From Spirosoma montaniterrae (GTDB lineage Bacteria > Bacteroidota > Bacteroidia > Cytophagales > Spirosomataceae), in contig NZ_CP014263.1 of the NCBI RefSeq assembly GCF_001988955.1, positions 5,144,501 to 5,208,500 of the forward strand: DNA of 64,000 nt, written 5' to 3'. The position numbers and the translations under genes were made by a program. Below, piece by piece: positions 17,533-24,785 of the stretch. The notes below the pieces were generated by a model that saw nothing but the letters and a program-made list of their open reading frames with translations, was not told the DNA's origin and did not search any database. The first letter of the stretch is position 1; each line of letters opens with the position of its first letter.

Positions 17533-18426
17533 TCATTGCCGGACGTTCTCCGGCGTCACGCGGGCGGTGCGGGTGCGAACCGCCGACGTGATAAAAAAGC
17601 CGGTGGCTTTGCGCCCGTTCGGATTGGTATTCAAAACGTTGGTTGGTACGTTGGCCGGGGGCGTAGCAAACAGCCCGCCGTTGGTAATCTGATTGCGCAG
17701 GTTCTCCCAGAAGATATAGGCTTCGGGCGAAATCGACTCCAGATCGACCCGCACGGTTTCGTTCAGCCTATACAAACTGTCGGGATTGATAGACTGGCGA
17801 ATAGGCCGGATAAACACCAGCCCGTCGGTGTTGGCGCTACCCCGAAATGAGCCATCCTGCGAGATAATGATGTTGCCAGGACGGTTCTGCAACGTACCGT
17901 TGCGGAAAAACTTGATTCGGTAGTAATCCACTGCGCCCGGCACGTCACGGGCATAAAACTCGGCCTGATACCCTTCTGTAGTCGACAGCGGGTTGATGCT
18001 CTCTTTTCTGAAAATCAATGAATCGATGTTTGGTACGCGGTTCAGACGACTTACAGCGCGGTAGGTTTCGTCCTGATACGTAATGCTCAGGCTATACGTG
18101 CGACCAACGCGCCCCAGTGTGTCGCGGTTGGTGGCGGGTTGCCACACATACAGGCCGTCGTTATCGGCATCGGTAAAATTGAAGGTCTGGCCCGCATCGT
18201 CGGCTACGCGCACGGTGGCTCCGGTGGCTGCTGGTGGGGCACTATTGTTGAAATAAGGTGCCGTTTGCGTGAGCCGAATCTGCTGCTGTCCCGGCTGGTC
18301 GGTAAGCGTAGCCTCCACTGAAAGTTGGGTTGGCCCGGTATCGAGGTCGGCGTCAATCACCGTTTCGCAGCCCGTAAGCCCGAAGATGGCAATGGCCGAA
18401 AGAAGAATAAATAGTTGCGGTTTCAT
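17533..18426 (-). CDS. DUF4249 family lipoprotein (second copy)
   Basis: The 297-residue protein starts with signal MKPQLFILLSAIAIFGLTGC (lipid Cys20) and then ETVIDADLDTGPTQLSVEA, the family hallmark. A CarbopepD_reg/Ig-like first half and a DUF4249 C-terminal half follow, ending ATGFFITSAVRTRTARV. It is paired with the TonB-dependent receptor directly upstream (18541-21021), separated by a 96-bp cruciform repeat. It is a distant paralogue of 8304-9086. The exact role with the receptor is unknown. Confidence 0.87.
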   Translation of the reverse strand: MKPQLFILLSAIAIFGLTGCETVIDADLDTGPTQLSVEATLTDQPGQQQIRLTQTAPYFNNSAPPAATGATVRVADDAGQTFNFTDADNDGLYVWQPATNRDTLGRVGRTYSLSITYQDETYRAVSRLNRVPNIDSLIFRKESINPLSTTEGYQAEFYARDVPGAVDYYRIKFFRNGTLQNRPGNIIISQDGSFRGSANTDGLVFIRPIRQSINPDSLYRLNETVRVDLESISPEAYIFWENLRNQITNGGLFATPPANVPTNVLNTNPNGRKATGFFITSAVRTRTARVTPENVRQ

Positions 18427-18441
18427 GGATGTTATTTCTAT

Positions 18442-18537
18442 CCCTCACCCCCGGCCCCTCTCCCATAGGGCGAGGGGTGTAAACATCTTGGGAGCCTTGC
18501 TCCCCTCGCCTTACGGGAGAGGGGCCGGGGGTGAGGG
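18442..18537. repeat. long nested inverted repeat between receptor and DUF4249 genes
   Basis: Outer arms of 23 bases (18442-18464 and 18515-18537) are perfectly complementary, starting CCCTCACCCCCGGCCCC and ending GGCCGGGGGTGAGGG. Inside them a second pair, GCGAGGGG (18470-18477) and CCCCTCGC (18502-18509), also matches. The structure resembles the DUF559 cassette ends brought together without the gene. It fills almost the entire gap between the two genes, so it would lie inside a receptor-lipoprotein transcript. Confidence 0.75.
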
Positions 18538-18540
18538 CGT

Positions 18541-21021
18541 TTAAAACTTGAAATTATACGTTACCGATGGAATGAGCGTCGCGAAAACTGAGTACCGAAC
18601 GGCCTCCGTGCGGGTCGATTGCGTCACGGTCGTTACGTAGCGGTCGGCCAACTGGTCGAAAACTGTAGCCTGCGAGGGTTCAACCTGCCGGAAAAATACC
18701 GAGAACGGGTTCTTGCGGCCATAAACGTTGTACACCGAAAACACCCAGTTGTCTTCTTTGCGTTTACTGGGCCGACGGCGTCCCTGCAACGTAGCGGCCA
18801 GATCGAGCCGGTGATAAGCCGGAATTCGGTAGTTGTTGCGGGCATTTTCGGCGTTTTGCGGCACCACAAATCCGCCAAACTCAAATCGATTGGTGGGGAA
18901 GGTGGCTGGCGTGCCGCTGGCGAGCGTGAATGTAGCCGAGAAATTCCATCGCTTGGCCTGCGGAGGGTCGAACAGCAGCACCGTTGTCAGGTTGTGCCGC
19001 CGGTCGAAGCGAGCCGGAAACCAGTTACTATTGTTGATTCCGTCTACCAGCCGTTCGGTGCGGGCGAGTGTGTAGCTCACCCAGCCGTTTACGGTGCCCC
19101 GGTTGCGTTTGAGGTAAAATTCAGCCCCGTAGGTTCGGCCCCGGCCACTGAGCAAATCGCCTTCCAGATACTTGTTCAGAATCAGGTTAGCTCCGTCAAC
19201 ATAGTCGATCTGGTTTTGCAGCCATTTGTAATACAGTTCGACAGAAGCCTCAAATTCGGTGCCATTCTTGCCGAAATTCTTGAAGTAACCGCCTGCAATC
19301 TGATCGGCAATTTGGGGTTTGATGTTGTTGGTCGAGGGCGTCCAGACGTCAAGTGGTGTGGAGGCCGTTGTGTTTGAAACGAGGTGAATGTACTGCGCCA
19401 ACCGATTGTAACTCAGCTTCAGCGAACTATTATTGCTTAGTTCATACTTGGCCGAGAAACGCGGTTCAAAATTGCCGTAGGTCTGAATATTTTCGCCCCG
19501 CTGGTAAGTACGCGTCGCAACGGGAGGCCGGCTGAAGCCCAGCGGCACGTCGGTCGAAAAGTCGTAGGCTTCGCCGGGGCCGATGTAGTTGTAGAGCGAG
19601 TAGCGGAGGCCGTATTGCAGTTGTATTTTTTTGGACACTTGCTGCTCGTTACCAATATACAGCGCGTTTTCAAGGCCATATTTACTCTCTAAACCAAACG
19701 TAACCACGCGGCCCGCGCTGGCTGCCGTGGCTGTGCCGGGCTGAAAATCGTGCAGAATGCTCTGACCGCCGAACGTGATGGTGCTTTTGCCCAGAAACAG
19801 CGTGAAATCAGGCTTGATACTGTAGTTAACAATGCGCGATTTTGTGCGAAAATAGTCGCCCGCGTTTTCGGGCCGCCGTTTCAGGTCGGAGTCAAGCGAG
19901 TAATCGTAGTTGCTGTAGTAAGCCGTGGTGTTCAGGAATAGCTTATCGCTGAAAACGTGGTTCCAGCGGGCCGAAACCGTAGCGTTGCCCCAGTTGAAGC
20001 CAAAATCGGCACCGAACACGTCGCGCCCGAAATAGCCCGACAGAAACACCGTGTTTTTATCATTGATGCGGTAGTTGGCTTTGGCTGTCAGGTCGTAAAA
20101 ATAGAATTTAGCCCCGCGCAAATCGTTGTTCAGGAAAGGTTGCGCCAGAATATCGGCATACGACCGCCGACCCGCCACAATAAACGAGCCACGTCCTTTA
20201 AACAACGGTCGCTCATACGATAAGCGGCTGAAAATTAAGCCAATACCACCGTTTAGTTCGGGCTTCTTGGCATTGCCCTCTTTCAATCGAACGTCTAAGA
20301 TAGACGACACGCGCCCGCCGTATAGAGCCGGAATGCCGCCTTTTACCAGTTTTACATCTTTCACGGCGTCGGGGTTGAAGACCGAGAAAAACCCGAACAG
20401 GTGCGACGAATTGTAGATCGGTGCCTCATCGAGCAGCACTAAATTCTGGTCGATACTGCCGCCCCGCACGTTGAACCCCGTTGCGCCTTCTCCCACGGTC
20501 GAAACGCCGGGCAATAGCTGAATGCTCCGAATCACATCGACTTCGCCCAGCAGAGCCGGAATCCGTTGCAGCGTTTTTACGTCAATTTTGTTGACGCTCA
20601 TTTCAATCTTCTTCACGTTGTCGTCTTCGCGGTCTGCCGAAACAACCACTTCCTGAAGCTGTTTGCCTTCTTCGCTTAGTTCGAGATCGAGCCGCACGTT
20701 TTTGTCGGCCAGCGTAACGGTACGAGTCAGTTTTTCGTAACCAACGTAGGTGATAACGAGGTTGTAAGAACCCGCCGGAACCGGCACAGCGTAGAAGCCG
20801 TAGTTATTAGTAACGGCTCCAGTGCCTAACTCTTTCACATAGACCGATACGCCGATCAGTCCTTCGCCGTTGGCGGCATCTTTGATGTAGCCGCTGATAG
20901 TCAGCTTCTCCTGCTGAGCGGGGCGGTTCAGCACGTTTTGCGCTGACTGTGCCTTCGTTTGCGTCGGTGGCAGTAAAAACGCCAGACCGAGCAACAGGAC
21001 ATAGGATGAAAACTGTTTCAT
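18541..21021 (-). CDS. TonB-dependent receptor with carboxypeptidase-regulatory-like N-terminus (second copy)
   Basis: The 826-residue receptor has a signal peptide (MKQFSSYVLLLGLAFLLPP, cleavage near TKAQ). A CarbopepD_reg domain follows (ISGYIKDAANGEGLIGVSV). The plug has LPGVSTVGEGATGFNVRGG and LVLLDEAPIYNSSHLFGFF, and a 22-strand barrel ends in SVTYNFKF. Long stretches match the receptor at 9107-11455 (for example GGIPALYGGRVSSILDVRLK against GGIPAEYGGRLSSVLDIKMK), so the two are paralogues. Its partner is the DUF4249 gene downstream. Unlike the first copy it has no exporter genes attached and no LytTR-type repeats upstream. Confidence 0.93.
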   Translation of the reverse strand: MKQFSSYVLLLGLAFLLPPTQTKAQSAQNVLNRPAQQEKLTISGYIKDAANGEGLIGVSVYVKELGTGAVTNNYGFYAVPVPAGSYNLVITYVGYEKLTRTVTLADKNVRLDLELSEEGKQLQEVVVSADREDDNVKKIEMSVNKIDVKTLQRIPALLGEVDVIRSIQLLPGVSTVGEGATGFNVRGGSIDQNLVLLDEAPIYNSSHLFGFFSVFNPDAVKDVKLVKGGIPALYGGRVSSILDVRLKEGNAKKPELNGGIGLIFSRLSYERPLFKGRGSFIVAGRRSYADILAQPFLNNDLRGAKFYFYDLTAKANYRINDKNTVFLSGYFGRDVFGADFGFNWGNATVSARWNHVFSDKLFLNTTAYYSNYDYSLDSDLKRRPENAGDYFRTKSRIVNYSIKPDFTLFLGKSTITFGGQSILHDFQPGTATAASAGRVVTFGLESKYGLENALYIGNEQQVSKKIQLQYGLRYSLYNYIGPGEAYDFSTDVPLGFSRPPVATRTYQRGENIQTYGNFEPRFSAKYELSNNSSLKLSYNRLAQYIHLVSNTTASTPLDVWTPSTNNIKPQIADQIAGGYFKNFGKNGTEFEASVELYYKWLQNQIDYVDGANLILNKYLEGDLLSGRGRTYGAEFYLKRNRGTVNGWVSYTLARTERLVDGINNSNWFPARFDRRHNLTTVLLFDPPQAKRWNFSATFTLASGTPATFPTNRFEFGGFVVPQNAENARNNYRIPAYHRLDLAATLQGRRRPSKRKEDNWVFSVYNVYGRKNPFSVFFRQVEPSQATVFDQLADRYVTTVTQSTRTEAVRYSVFATLIPSVTYNFKF

Positions 21022-21082
21022 GATTGTACGGTAGGTATCCGCGCTGGGACCACCCCCATCAGGTTGTTTATGGAAACGAACA

Positions 21083-21090
21083 CAAAGGTA
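21083..21090 (-). promoter_or_regulatory. candidate -7 box (TACCTTTG on the minus strand)
   Basis: The plus strand reads CAAAGGTA, which is TACCTTTG on the minus strand and matches TAnnTTTG. It lies 61 bases upstream of the receptor start at 21021. No -33 TTG is evident at the usual spacing. Confidence 0.45.
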
Positions 21091-21205
21091 TGGTGCTGGT
21101 TGAGGACAGCCTTGATAAATGTTAAGAAGCGGAAGAAACCGACTATGAACGGTATGTACTGGTCAATGACGCGGAGCAGGCAACAGCTATATCCCTTAAA
21201 CTAAA

Positions 21206-22072
21206 CTACGCAGCATCCTGTTTTTCAATGGCTTTAATCAACTTCTTTGCTTCCTTATCGTCGGTTTCAGGAAACCTGATTGGCAATGATTCCAGCATGT
21301 CTGCTAAAATCTGTGCGATGATAAGCTGCTGATTGGCCCGGTCGTCGCTTGGAATCACGTACCAGGGGCAGTGTTTCGTGGCCGTTGCGTTGATCGTGTC
21401 TTCGTAAGCCTGCATGTAAGCAGACCAGTGTTCGCGTTCTTTGAGGTCGTTTTCGCTGAATTTCCACTGCTTTTCTGAATCGCGAAGTCGCGCAATAAGC
21501 CGCTTGCCCTGCTCTTCTTTTGAGACGTGCAAATAGAATTTCACCGTCGGGAAGCCATTGCGGAACAGATAATCTTCAAAATGCACGATGTCGGTGAAGC
21601 GTTGTTTCCAAAGAACTTTATCATCTTTTGGTAGCAGGTTTTCGGGGATGTAGCCTTCACGCAGCCGTTCGGGATGAACGCGCAGGGCCAGTACTTCTTC
21701 GTAGTATGTCCGGTTAAACACGCCGACGTAGCCGCGTTCGGGCAATTCCTGCCAGAATCGCCACAGAAAATCGTGTTTCAGATCTTCTTCACTCGGTTTC
21801 TTGAAAGCCGCCATCCGAAACCGCGACGGATTCACGCCCTTCAGTACGTGCCGGATGCTGCTGTCTTTGCCACCCGCGTCCATCGCCTGGAAAAGTACCA
21901 GCAGGCCATAATGCTCGTCGGCGTGCATTCGGTTCTGAGCCTGATCCATACGCGAGGCCAGTTCATCGAGTTGGCGGGCGCGGTCGGCTTCATCGGCATA
22001 AAGCGGCTCTACAAGCGTGGGCACGTCGGCGATTTTGAACGGCTTCGTGCCGTCGTAGCGATAGTTTTTCAT
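21206..22072 (-). CDS. polyphosphate kinase 2 family protein
   Basis: The 288-residue protein is a single-domain PPK2. Seen are the Walker A region QAMDAGGKDSSIRHVLKG, the Walker B/Arg region FNRTYYEEVLALRVHPERL, KFYLHVSKEEQGKRL and the lid segment WSAYMQAYEDTINATATKHC with the family's conserved PWYVIPSDDR. PPK2 enzymes use polyphosphate to phosphorylate nucleotides (ADP/GDP or AMP), or run in reverse; the subclass cannot be fixed by eye. A paralogue lies immediately upstream (22101-22982) on the same strand with a 28-bp gap, so the two are likely co-transcribed. Confidence 0.9.
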   Translation of the reverse strand: MKNYRYDGTKPFKIADVPTLVEPLYADEADRARQLDELASRMDQAQNRMHADEHYGLLVLFQAMDAGGKDSSIRHVLKGVNPSRFRMAAFKKPSEEDLKHDFLWRFWQELPERGYVGVFNRTYYEEVLALRVHPERLREGYIPENLLPKDDKVLWKQRFTDIVHFEDYLFRNGFPTVKFYLHVSKEEQGKRLIARLRDSEKQWKFSENDLKEREHWSAYMQAYEDTINATATKHCPWYVIPSDDRANQQLIIAQILADMLESLPIRFPETDDKEAKKLIKAIEKQDAA

Positions 22073-22100
22073 AACGGAGTGGCGCGGCTTTCCAGCCGCA

Positions 22101-22982
22101 TTACTGGCTGCGAATCACTGGAATCAATTTTTGTAACTCATCGAACCGTTTTTTGTCGGGGTCTGGCTCGGCAATGGGTAGTTTCTGGATTTCCTTGATT
22201 AGAATCCGGCCTACGAGCAGGCGCATGTTTTTCTTGTCGTCGGCGGGTATCACATACCAGGGGGCGTGTTCGGTGGCCGTTGCGTTGATGGCGTCTTCAT
22301 AAGCTTGCTGGTAGTCGTTCCAGAAGCCGCGTTCGGTTACGTCGCCTTCGTCGAATTTCCAGTTTTTTTCGGGGTCTTCGATACGGGCAATAAGCCGGTC
22401 GGCCTGTTCGTCTTTCGAGACGTGCAGAAAAAACTTCACCGTCGGAAAGCCGTTCTGGTGCAGAAACTGCTCCATGTGCCGAATGGCCGCGTACCGATCC
22501 TCGAAGAGTTTTTTCAGGTCGTTGGTTGTTTTTTCGGGTAGCCGCTGGCTTTTGGTCAGAATCTCCGGGTGTACTTTCGTAACCAACACTTCTTCGTAGT
22601 ACGAGCGGTTGAAAATACCGATGGTGCCGCGTTCGGGCAGTTCGCGCCAGCTTCGCCAAAGCCAGTCGTGTTCGAGTTCCTGCTCGGTGGGGCGTTTGAA
22701 CGAGTAGACCTTCACGCCTACCGGATTGGTACCGGTAAACACGTTCTGAATGGTGCCATCTTTCCCGGCTGCGTCGAGGGCCTGAAATACCGTCACCAGG
22801 CCGTAACGGTTGTGGGCATACATCCGGTTTTGCCATTTGTCGAGTTCGGCGGCCTGTTCGCGCAGCAGCGTTTCGTACTCGTCTTTATCGGCATAAAGGT
22901 CGGGTATTTTGGTAGGTGCTTTGCTGATGTTCAGGGTTTTGCTGCCGTCGTAGCGGAAGCGGGCGGTGTCGAGTTCTTTCAC
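22101..22982 (-). CDS. polyphosphate kinase 2 family protein (tandem paralogue)
   Basis: This 293-residue PPK2 domain protein has FQALDAAGKDGTIQNVFTG as the Walker A region, FNRSYYEEVLVTKVHPEIL, KFFLHVSKDEQADRLIARI and YEDAINATATEHAPWYVIPA. It aligns along its whole length with the PPK2 gene downstream and is a tandem duplicate with clear divergence. The start appears to be GTG at 22982, since no in-frame ATG precedes the conserved RFRYDGSKT. It is divergent from msrA across 77 bp, and that gap must hold both promoters. The two copies may differ in preference for mono- or diphosphates. Confidence 0.9.
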   Translation of the reverse strand: MKELDTARFRYDGSKTLNISKAPTKIPDLYADKDEYETLLREQAAELDKWQNRMYAHNRYGLVTVFQALDAAGKDGTIQNVFTGTNPVGVKVYSFKRPTEQELEHDWLWRSWRELPERGTIGIFNRSYYEEVLVTKVHPEILTKSQRLPEKTTNDLKKLFEDRYAAIRHMEQFLHQNGFPTVKFFLHVSKDEQADRLIARIEDPEKNWKFDEGDVTERGFWNDYQQAYEDAINATATEHAPWYVIPADDKKNMRLLVGRILIKEIQKLPIAEPDPDKKRFDELQKLIPVIRSQ

Positions 22983-23059
22983 AAGTAGACGGGTAAACTT
23001 TACCGGTTGACGTTACGTTATCAGTGTAGTAACAACATACCAAACCAATAGTTGCGACC

Positions 23060-23713
23060 ATGCTGCGCAAACCTTTCAGGCTCTTCACTGCTTTGTTGCT
23101 CTCGGCCCTGTGCCTGAATGCGCTGGCCCAGTCAAAACCCAAACGTATGACGAATCAATCTGCCAATCTGGAAAAGGCTACCTTCGGCACAGGCTGTTTC
23201 TGGTGTACGGAAGCCATGTACGAATCGCTCGACGGTGTAATCAGTGCCGTATCGGGCTACGAAGGCGGTAAGAACCCTAACCCGACCTACAAAGAAGTTT
23301 GCACCGGCACCACCGGCCATGCCGAGTGTGTGGAGGTAACATATGACCCCACCAAAATTACTTATCAGGAGTTGCTGGAAGCATTCTTCCGCAGTCACGA
23401 CCCCACTACACTGAACCGGCAGGGGGCCGACGTAGGTACGCAATACCGCTCGGTGATTTTTTACCACAACGACGAGCAGAAACGCTTAGCTGAAACGGCC
23501 AAATCCGAACTGAACAAAGCCGGTGCCTACGCCAACCCGATTGTAACGGAGATCAGCCCGGCCAGCAAATTCTACGAAGCCGAAGCCTACCATCAGAACT
23601 ACTTTGCCCAGAACCCCGACCAGGGCTACTGCGCCTTTGTAATTGCGCCGAAGCTCGATAAGTTTAAGAAAGTGTTTAAAGAGAAACTGAAGCCAGAGGT
23701 GGCGCATAACTAA
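23060..23713 (+). CDS. msrA: peptide-methionine (S)-S-oxide reductase MsrA, exported
   Basis: The 217-residue protein has a signal peptide (MLRKPFRLFTALLLSALCLN, ending ALAQ), so it acts in the envelope. The catalytic motif GCFWCTE places the reactive Cys at residue 46. Other MsrA landmarks are VSGYEGGKNPNPTYKEVCTG, HAECVEVTYDP, FFRSHDPTTLNRQGADVGTQ-YRS and AEAYHQNYFAQNP. It repairs S-methionine sulfoxide in proteins. No MsrB is fused or adjacent. A rho-independent terminator follows at 23734-23762. Confidence 0.95.
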   Translation: MLRKPFRLFTALLLSALCLNALAQSKPKRMTNQSANLEKATFGTGCFWCTEAMYESLDGVISAVSGYEGGKNPNPTYKEVCTGTTGHAECVEVTYDPTKITYQELLEAFFRSHDPTTLNRQGADVGTQYRSVIFYHNDEQKRLAETAKSELNKAGAYANPIVTEISPASKFYEAEAYHQNYFAQNPDQGYCAFVIAPKLDKFKKVFKEKLKPEVAHN

Positions 23714-23733
23714 GTAATAATGCTCCCTTTTGC

Positions 23734-23762
23734 AAAGCAACTCGAACCGGGTTGCTTTTTTT
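23734..23762 (+). terminator. terminator of msrA
   Basis: The stem AAAGCAAC (23734-23741) pairs with GTTGCTTT (23751-23758), followed by a run of T. It begins 21 bases after the msrA stop codon. Confidence 0.8.
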
Positions 23763-23775
23763 GTTGCTCTGGTGT

Positions 23776-23897
23776 GGGGCTGGTGTATGGCTGGCGCAGG
23801 TGGAGACGCAAAGGGTTGCGTCTCTACAGGTGACCATCCGGCGTAGAGACGCAACCCTTTGCGTCTCCACCTGCGCCAGCCACACAACAGCCCCACC
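23776..23897. repeat. long cruciform repeat with GAGACGCAA motifs
   Basis: A perfect 37-base inverted repeat (23791-23827 against 23843-23879) is extended imperfectly to about 23776-23897, with a 15-base loop holding CCATCCGG. Each arm contains GAGACGCAAAGGGTTGCGTC, itself a palindrome. The same GAGACGCAA/TTGCGTCTC family appears at 53970-54135. Frames through it in both directions encode near-identical peptides and are artefacts. It occupies much of the 418-bp gap between msrA and the next gene. Confidence 0.8.
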
Positions 23898-24028
23898 ATA
23901 TACCAAATCAATACATCAGCAGAGCCATAGTGTTGACGTGTGGTAGTAGCCGTATGATTTTTTGGAAGGTAGATTTTGAGATGAATTATTTTCTGGCTTA
24001 GATTTACGCTCGTTCTGCTGATGCTTTA

Positions 24029-24057
24029 TGACCGATAATTACCTATTTGACCGATAA
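24029..24057 (+). promoter_or_regulatory. pair of TGACCGATAA direct repeats
   Basis: TGACCGATAA occurs at 24029-24038 and 24048-24057, 19 bases apart start to start. They lie about 75-103 bases upstream of the small outer-membrane protein gene. The spacing suits a dimeric regulator on one helix face. No regulator gene is adjacent. The remainder of the gap up to 24131 is AT-rich and probably holds the promoter (TTTACTTTG at 24092-24100 is one base short of the -7 consensus). Confidence 0.35.
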
Positions 24058-24131
24058 ATAAGACATCGCTATGAACGTTTGTTTATTCATCTTTACTTTG
24101 CCTAAAGTTTTACGTTAATCCTTTGCATCAC

Positions 24132-24644
24132 ATGAGAAAATTTCACTTTTCGATTCTGCTAATTCTCGGTTTGCTCGTTGGCACCGAGTCGTTTGCCCAA
24201 ATGGCGGTTGATAAAGGCAGTAAGTTCCTAAACGCTGGTATTGGTTTAGGCGGCTGGGGCGGCATTGGCTACTCAGGAGGACTGGGCTTTGGGGCGTCAT
24301 TTGAGTTAGGCGTTGCCAAAAACATCACAGTTGGCGGTGTCGGCGCATTCCGAGGCTACAGTGGTGTTGGCTCCTATTATAGCATCGGCGCACGTGGCTC
24401 TTACCATTTCAACGAAATTTTGAGCCTTGCTAACGACAAAGTAGATCTCTACGCGGGTCTTGGCCTGATTTATAGCGGCTGGTCCTGGAATGAAAGTTTT
24501 GTTGGGTTCCGTGGGTCATACGGTGGTATTGGCCTGGGTGGTCATCTCGGCGGTCGTTACTTCTTTAGTGACAAAATTGGTGGCTTCGCTGAAGCTGGCT
24601 TTGGCGTCGCGCCCTTACAACTTGGCGTAACATTCAAGTTCTAA
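24132..24644 (+). CDS. small outer-membrane beta-barrel protein
   Basis: The start was set at ATG 24132 (MRKFHFSILLILGLLVG); a TTG three codons earlier is less likely. The 170-residue product has a signal peptide ending SFAQ, then Gly- and aromatic-rich alternating strands (GLGGWGGIGYSGGLGFG, YYSIGARGSYHFN) and ends LQLGVTFKF with a terminal Phe. That is the pattern of a small 8-stranded porin-like or adhesin-like barrel. No specific family is recognised. It is monocistronic, followed by a clear terminator. Confidence 0.75.
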   Translation: MRKFHFSILLILGLLVGTESFAQMAVDKGSKFLNAGIGLGGWGGIGYSGGLGFGASFELGVAKNITVGGVGAFRGYSGVGSYYSIGARGSYHFNEILSLANDKVDLYAGLGLIYSGWSWNESFVGFRGSYGGIGLGGHLGGRYFFSDKIGGFAEAGFGVAPLQLGVTFKF

Positions 24645-24670
24645 TCCTGCCGTACACTAAAGACACGAAG

Positions 24671-24703
24671 AATCCCCGTCAATCAGGTTGCCGGGGATTT
24701 TTT
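24671..24703 (+). terminator. terminator of the small barrel gene
   Basis: The stem AATCCCCG (24671-24678) pairs with CGGGGATT (24692-24699) and is followed by a T run. It starts 26 bases after the stop codon. Confidence 0.8.
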
Positions 24704-24711
24704 GTGTCTGC

Positions 24712-24784
24712 TTATTTCTGTGCCACCTCTTTCAAACTCGATACGCCCATGTTCCAGAGAATGAAGGCGTAGATGTCGGCGGTG
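24712..24784 (-). pseudogene. relic: 3' end of a duplicated prolyl oligopeptidase gene
   Basis: Read on the minus strand this stretch encodes TADIYAFILWNMGVSSLKEV then AQK and a stop, the same residues that end the prolyl oligopeptidase at 26068. The DNA differs at several third positions (for example GTG GCA against GTA GCG, ATT against ATC, AAA against AAG), so this is a diverged paralogue's tail and not a recent copy. The homology ends 2 bases before the stop codon of the ATPase gene, whose sequence has replaced the rest. Confidence 0.8.
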
Positions 24785-24785
24785 A

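Noticed and set aside
23676..23946. Short open frames on both strands within the cruciform after msrA
   Set aside because: They exist because the two arms mirror each other, giving the same peptide from each strand. No start context or family.
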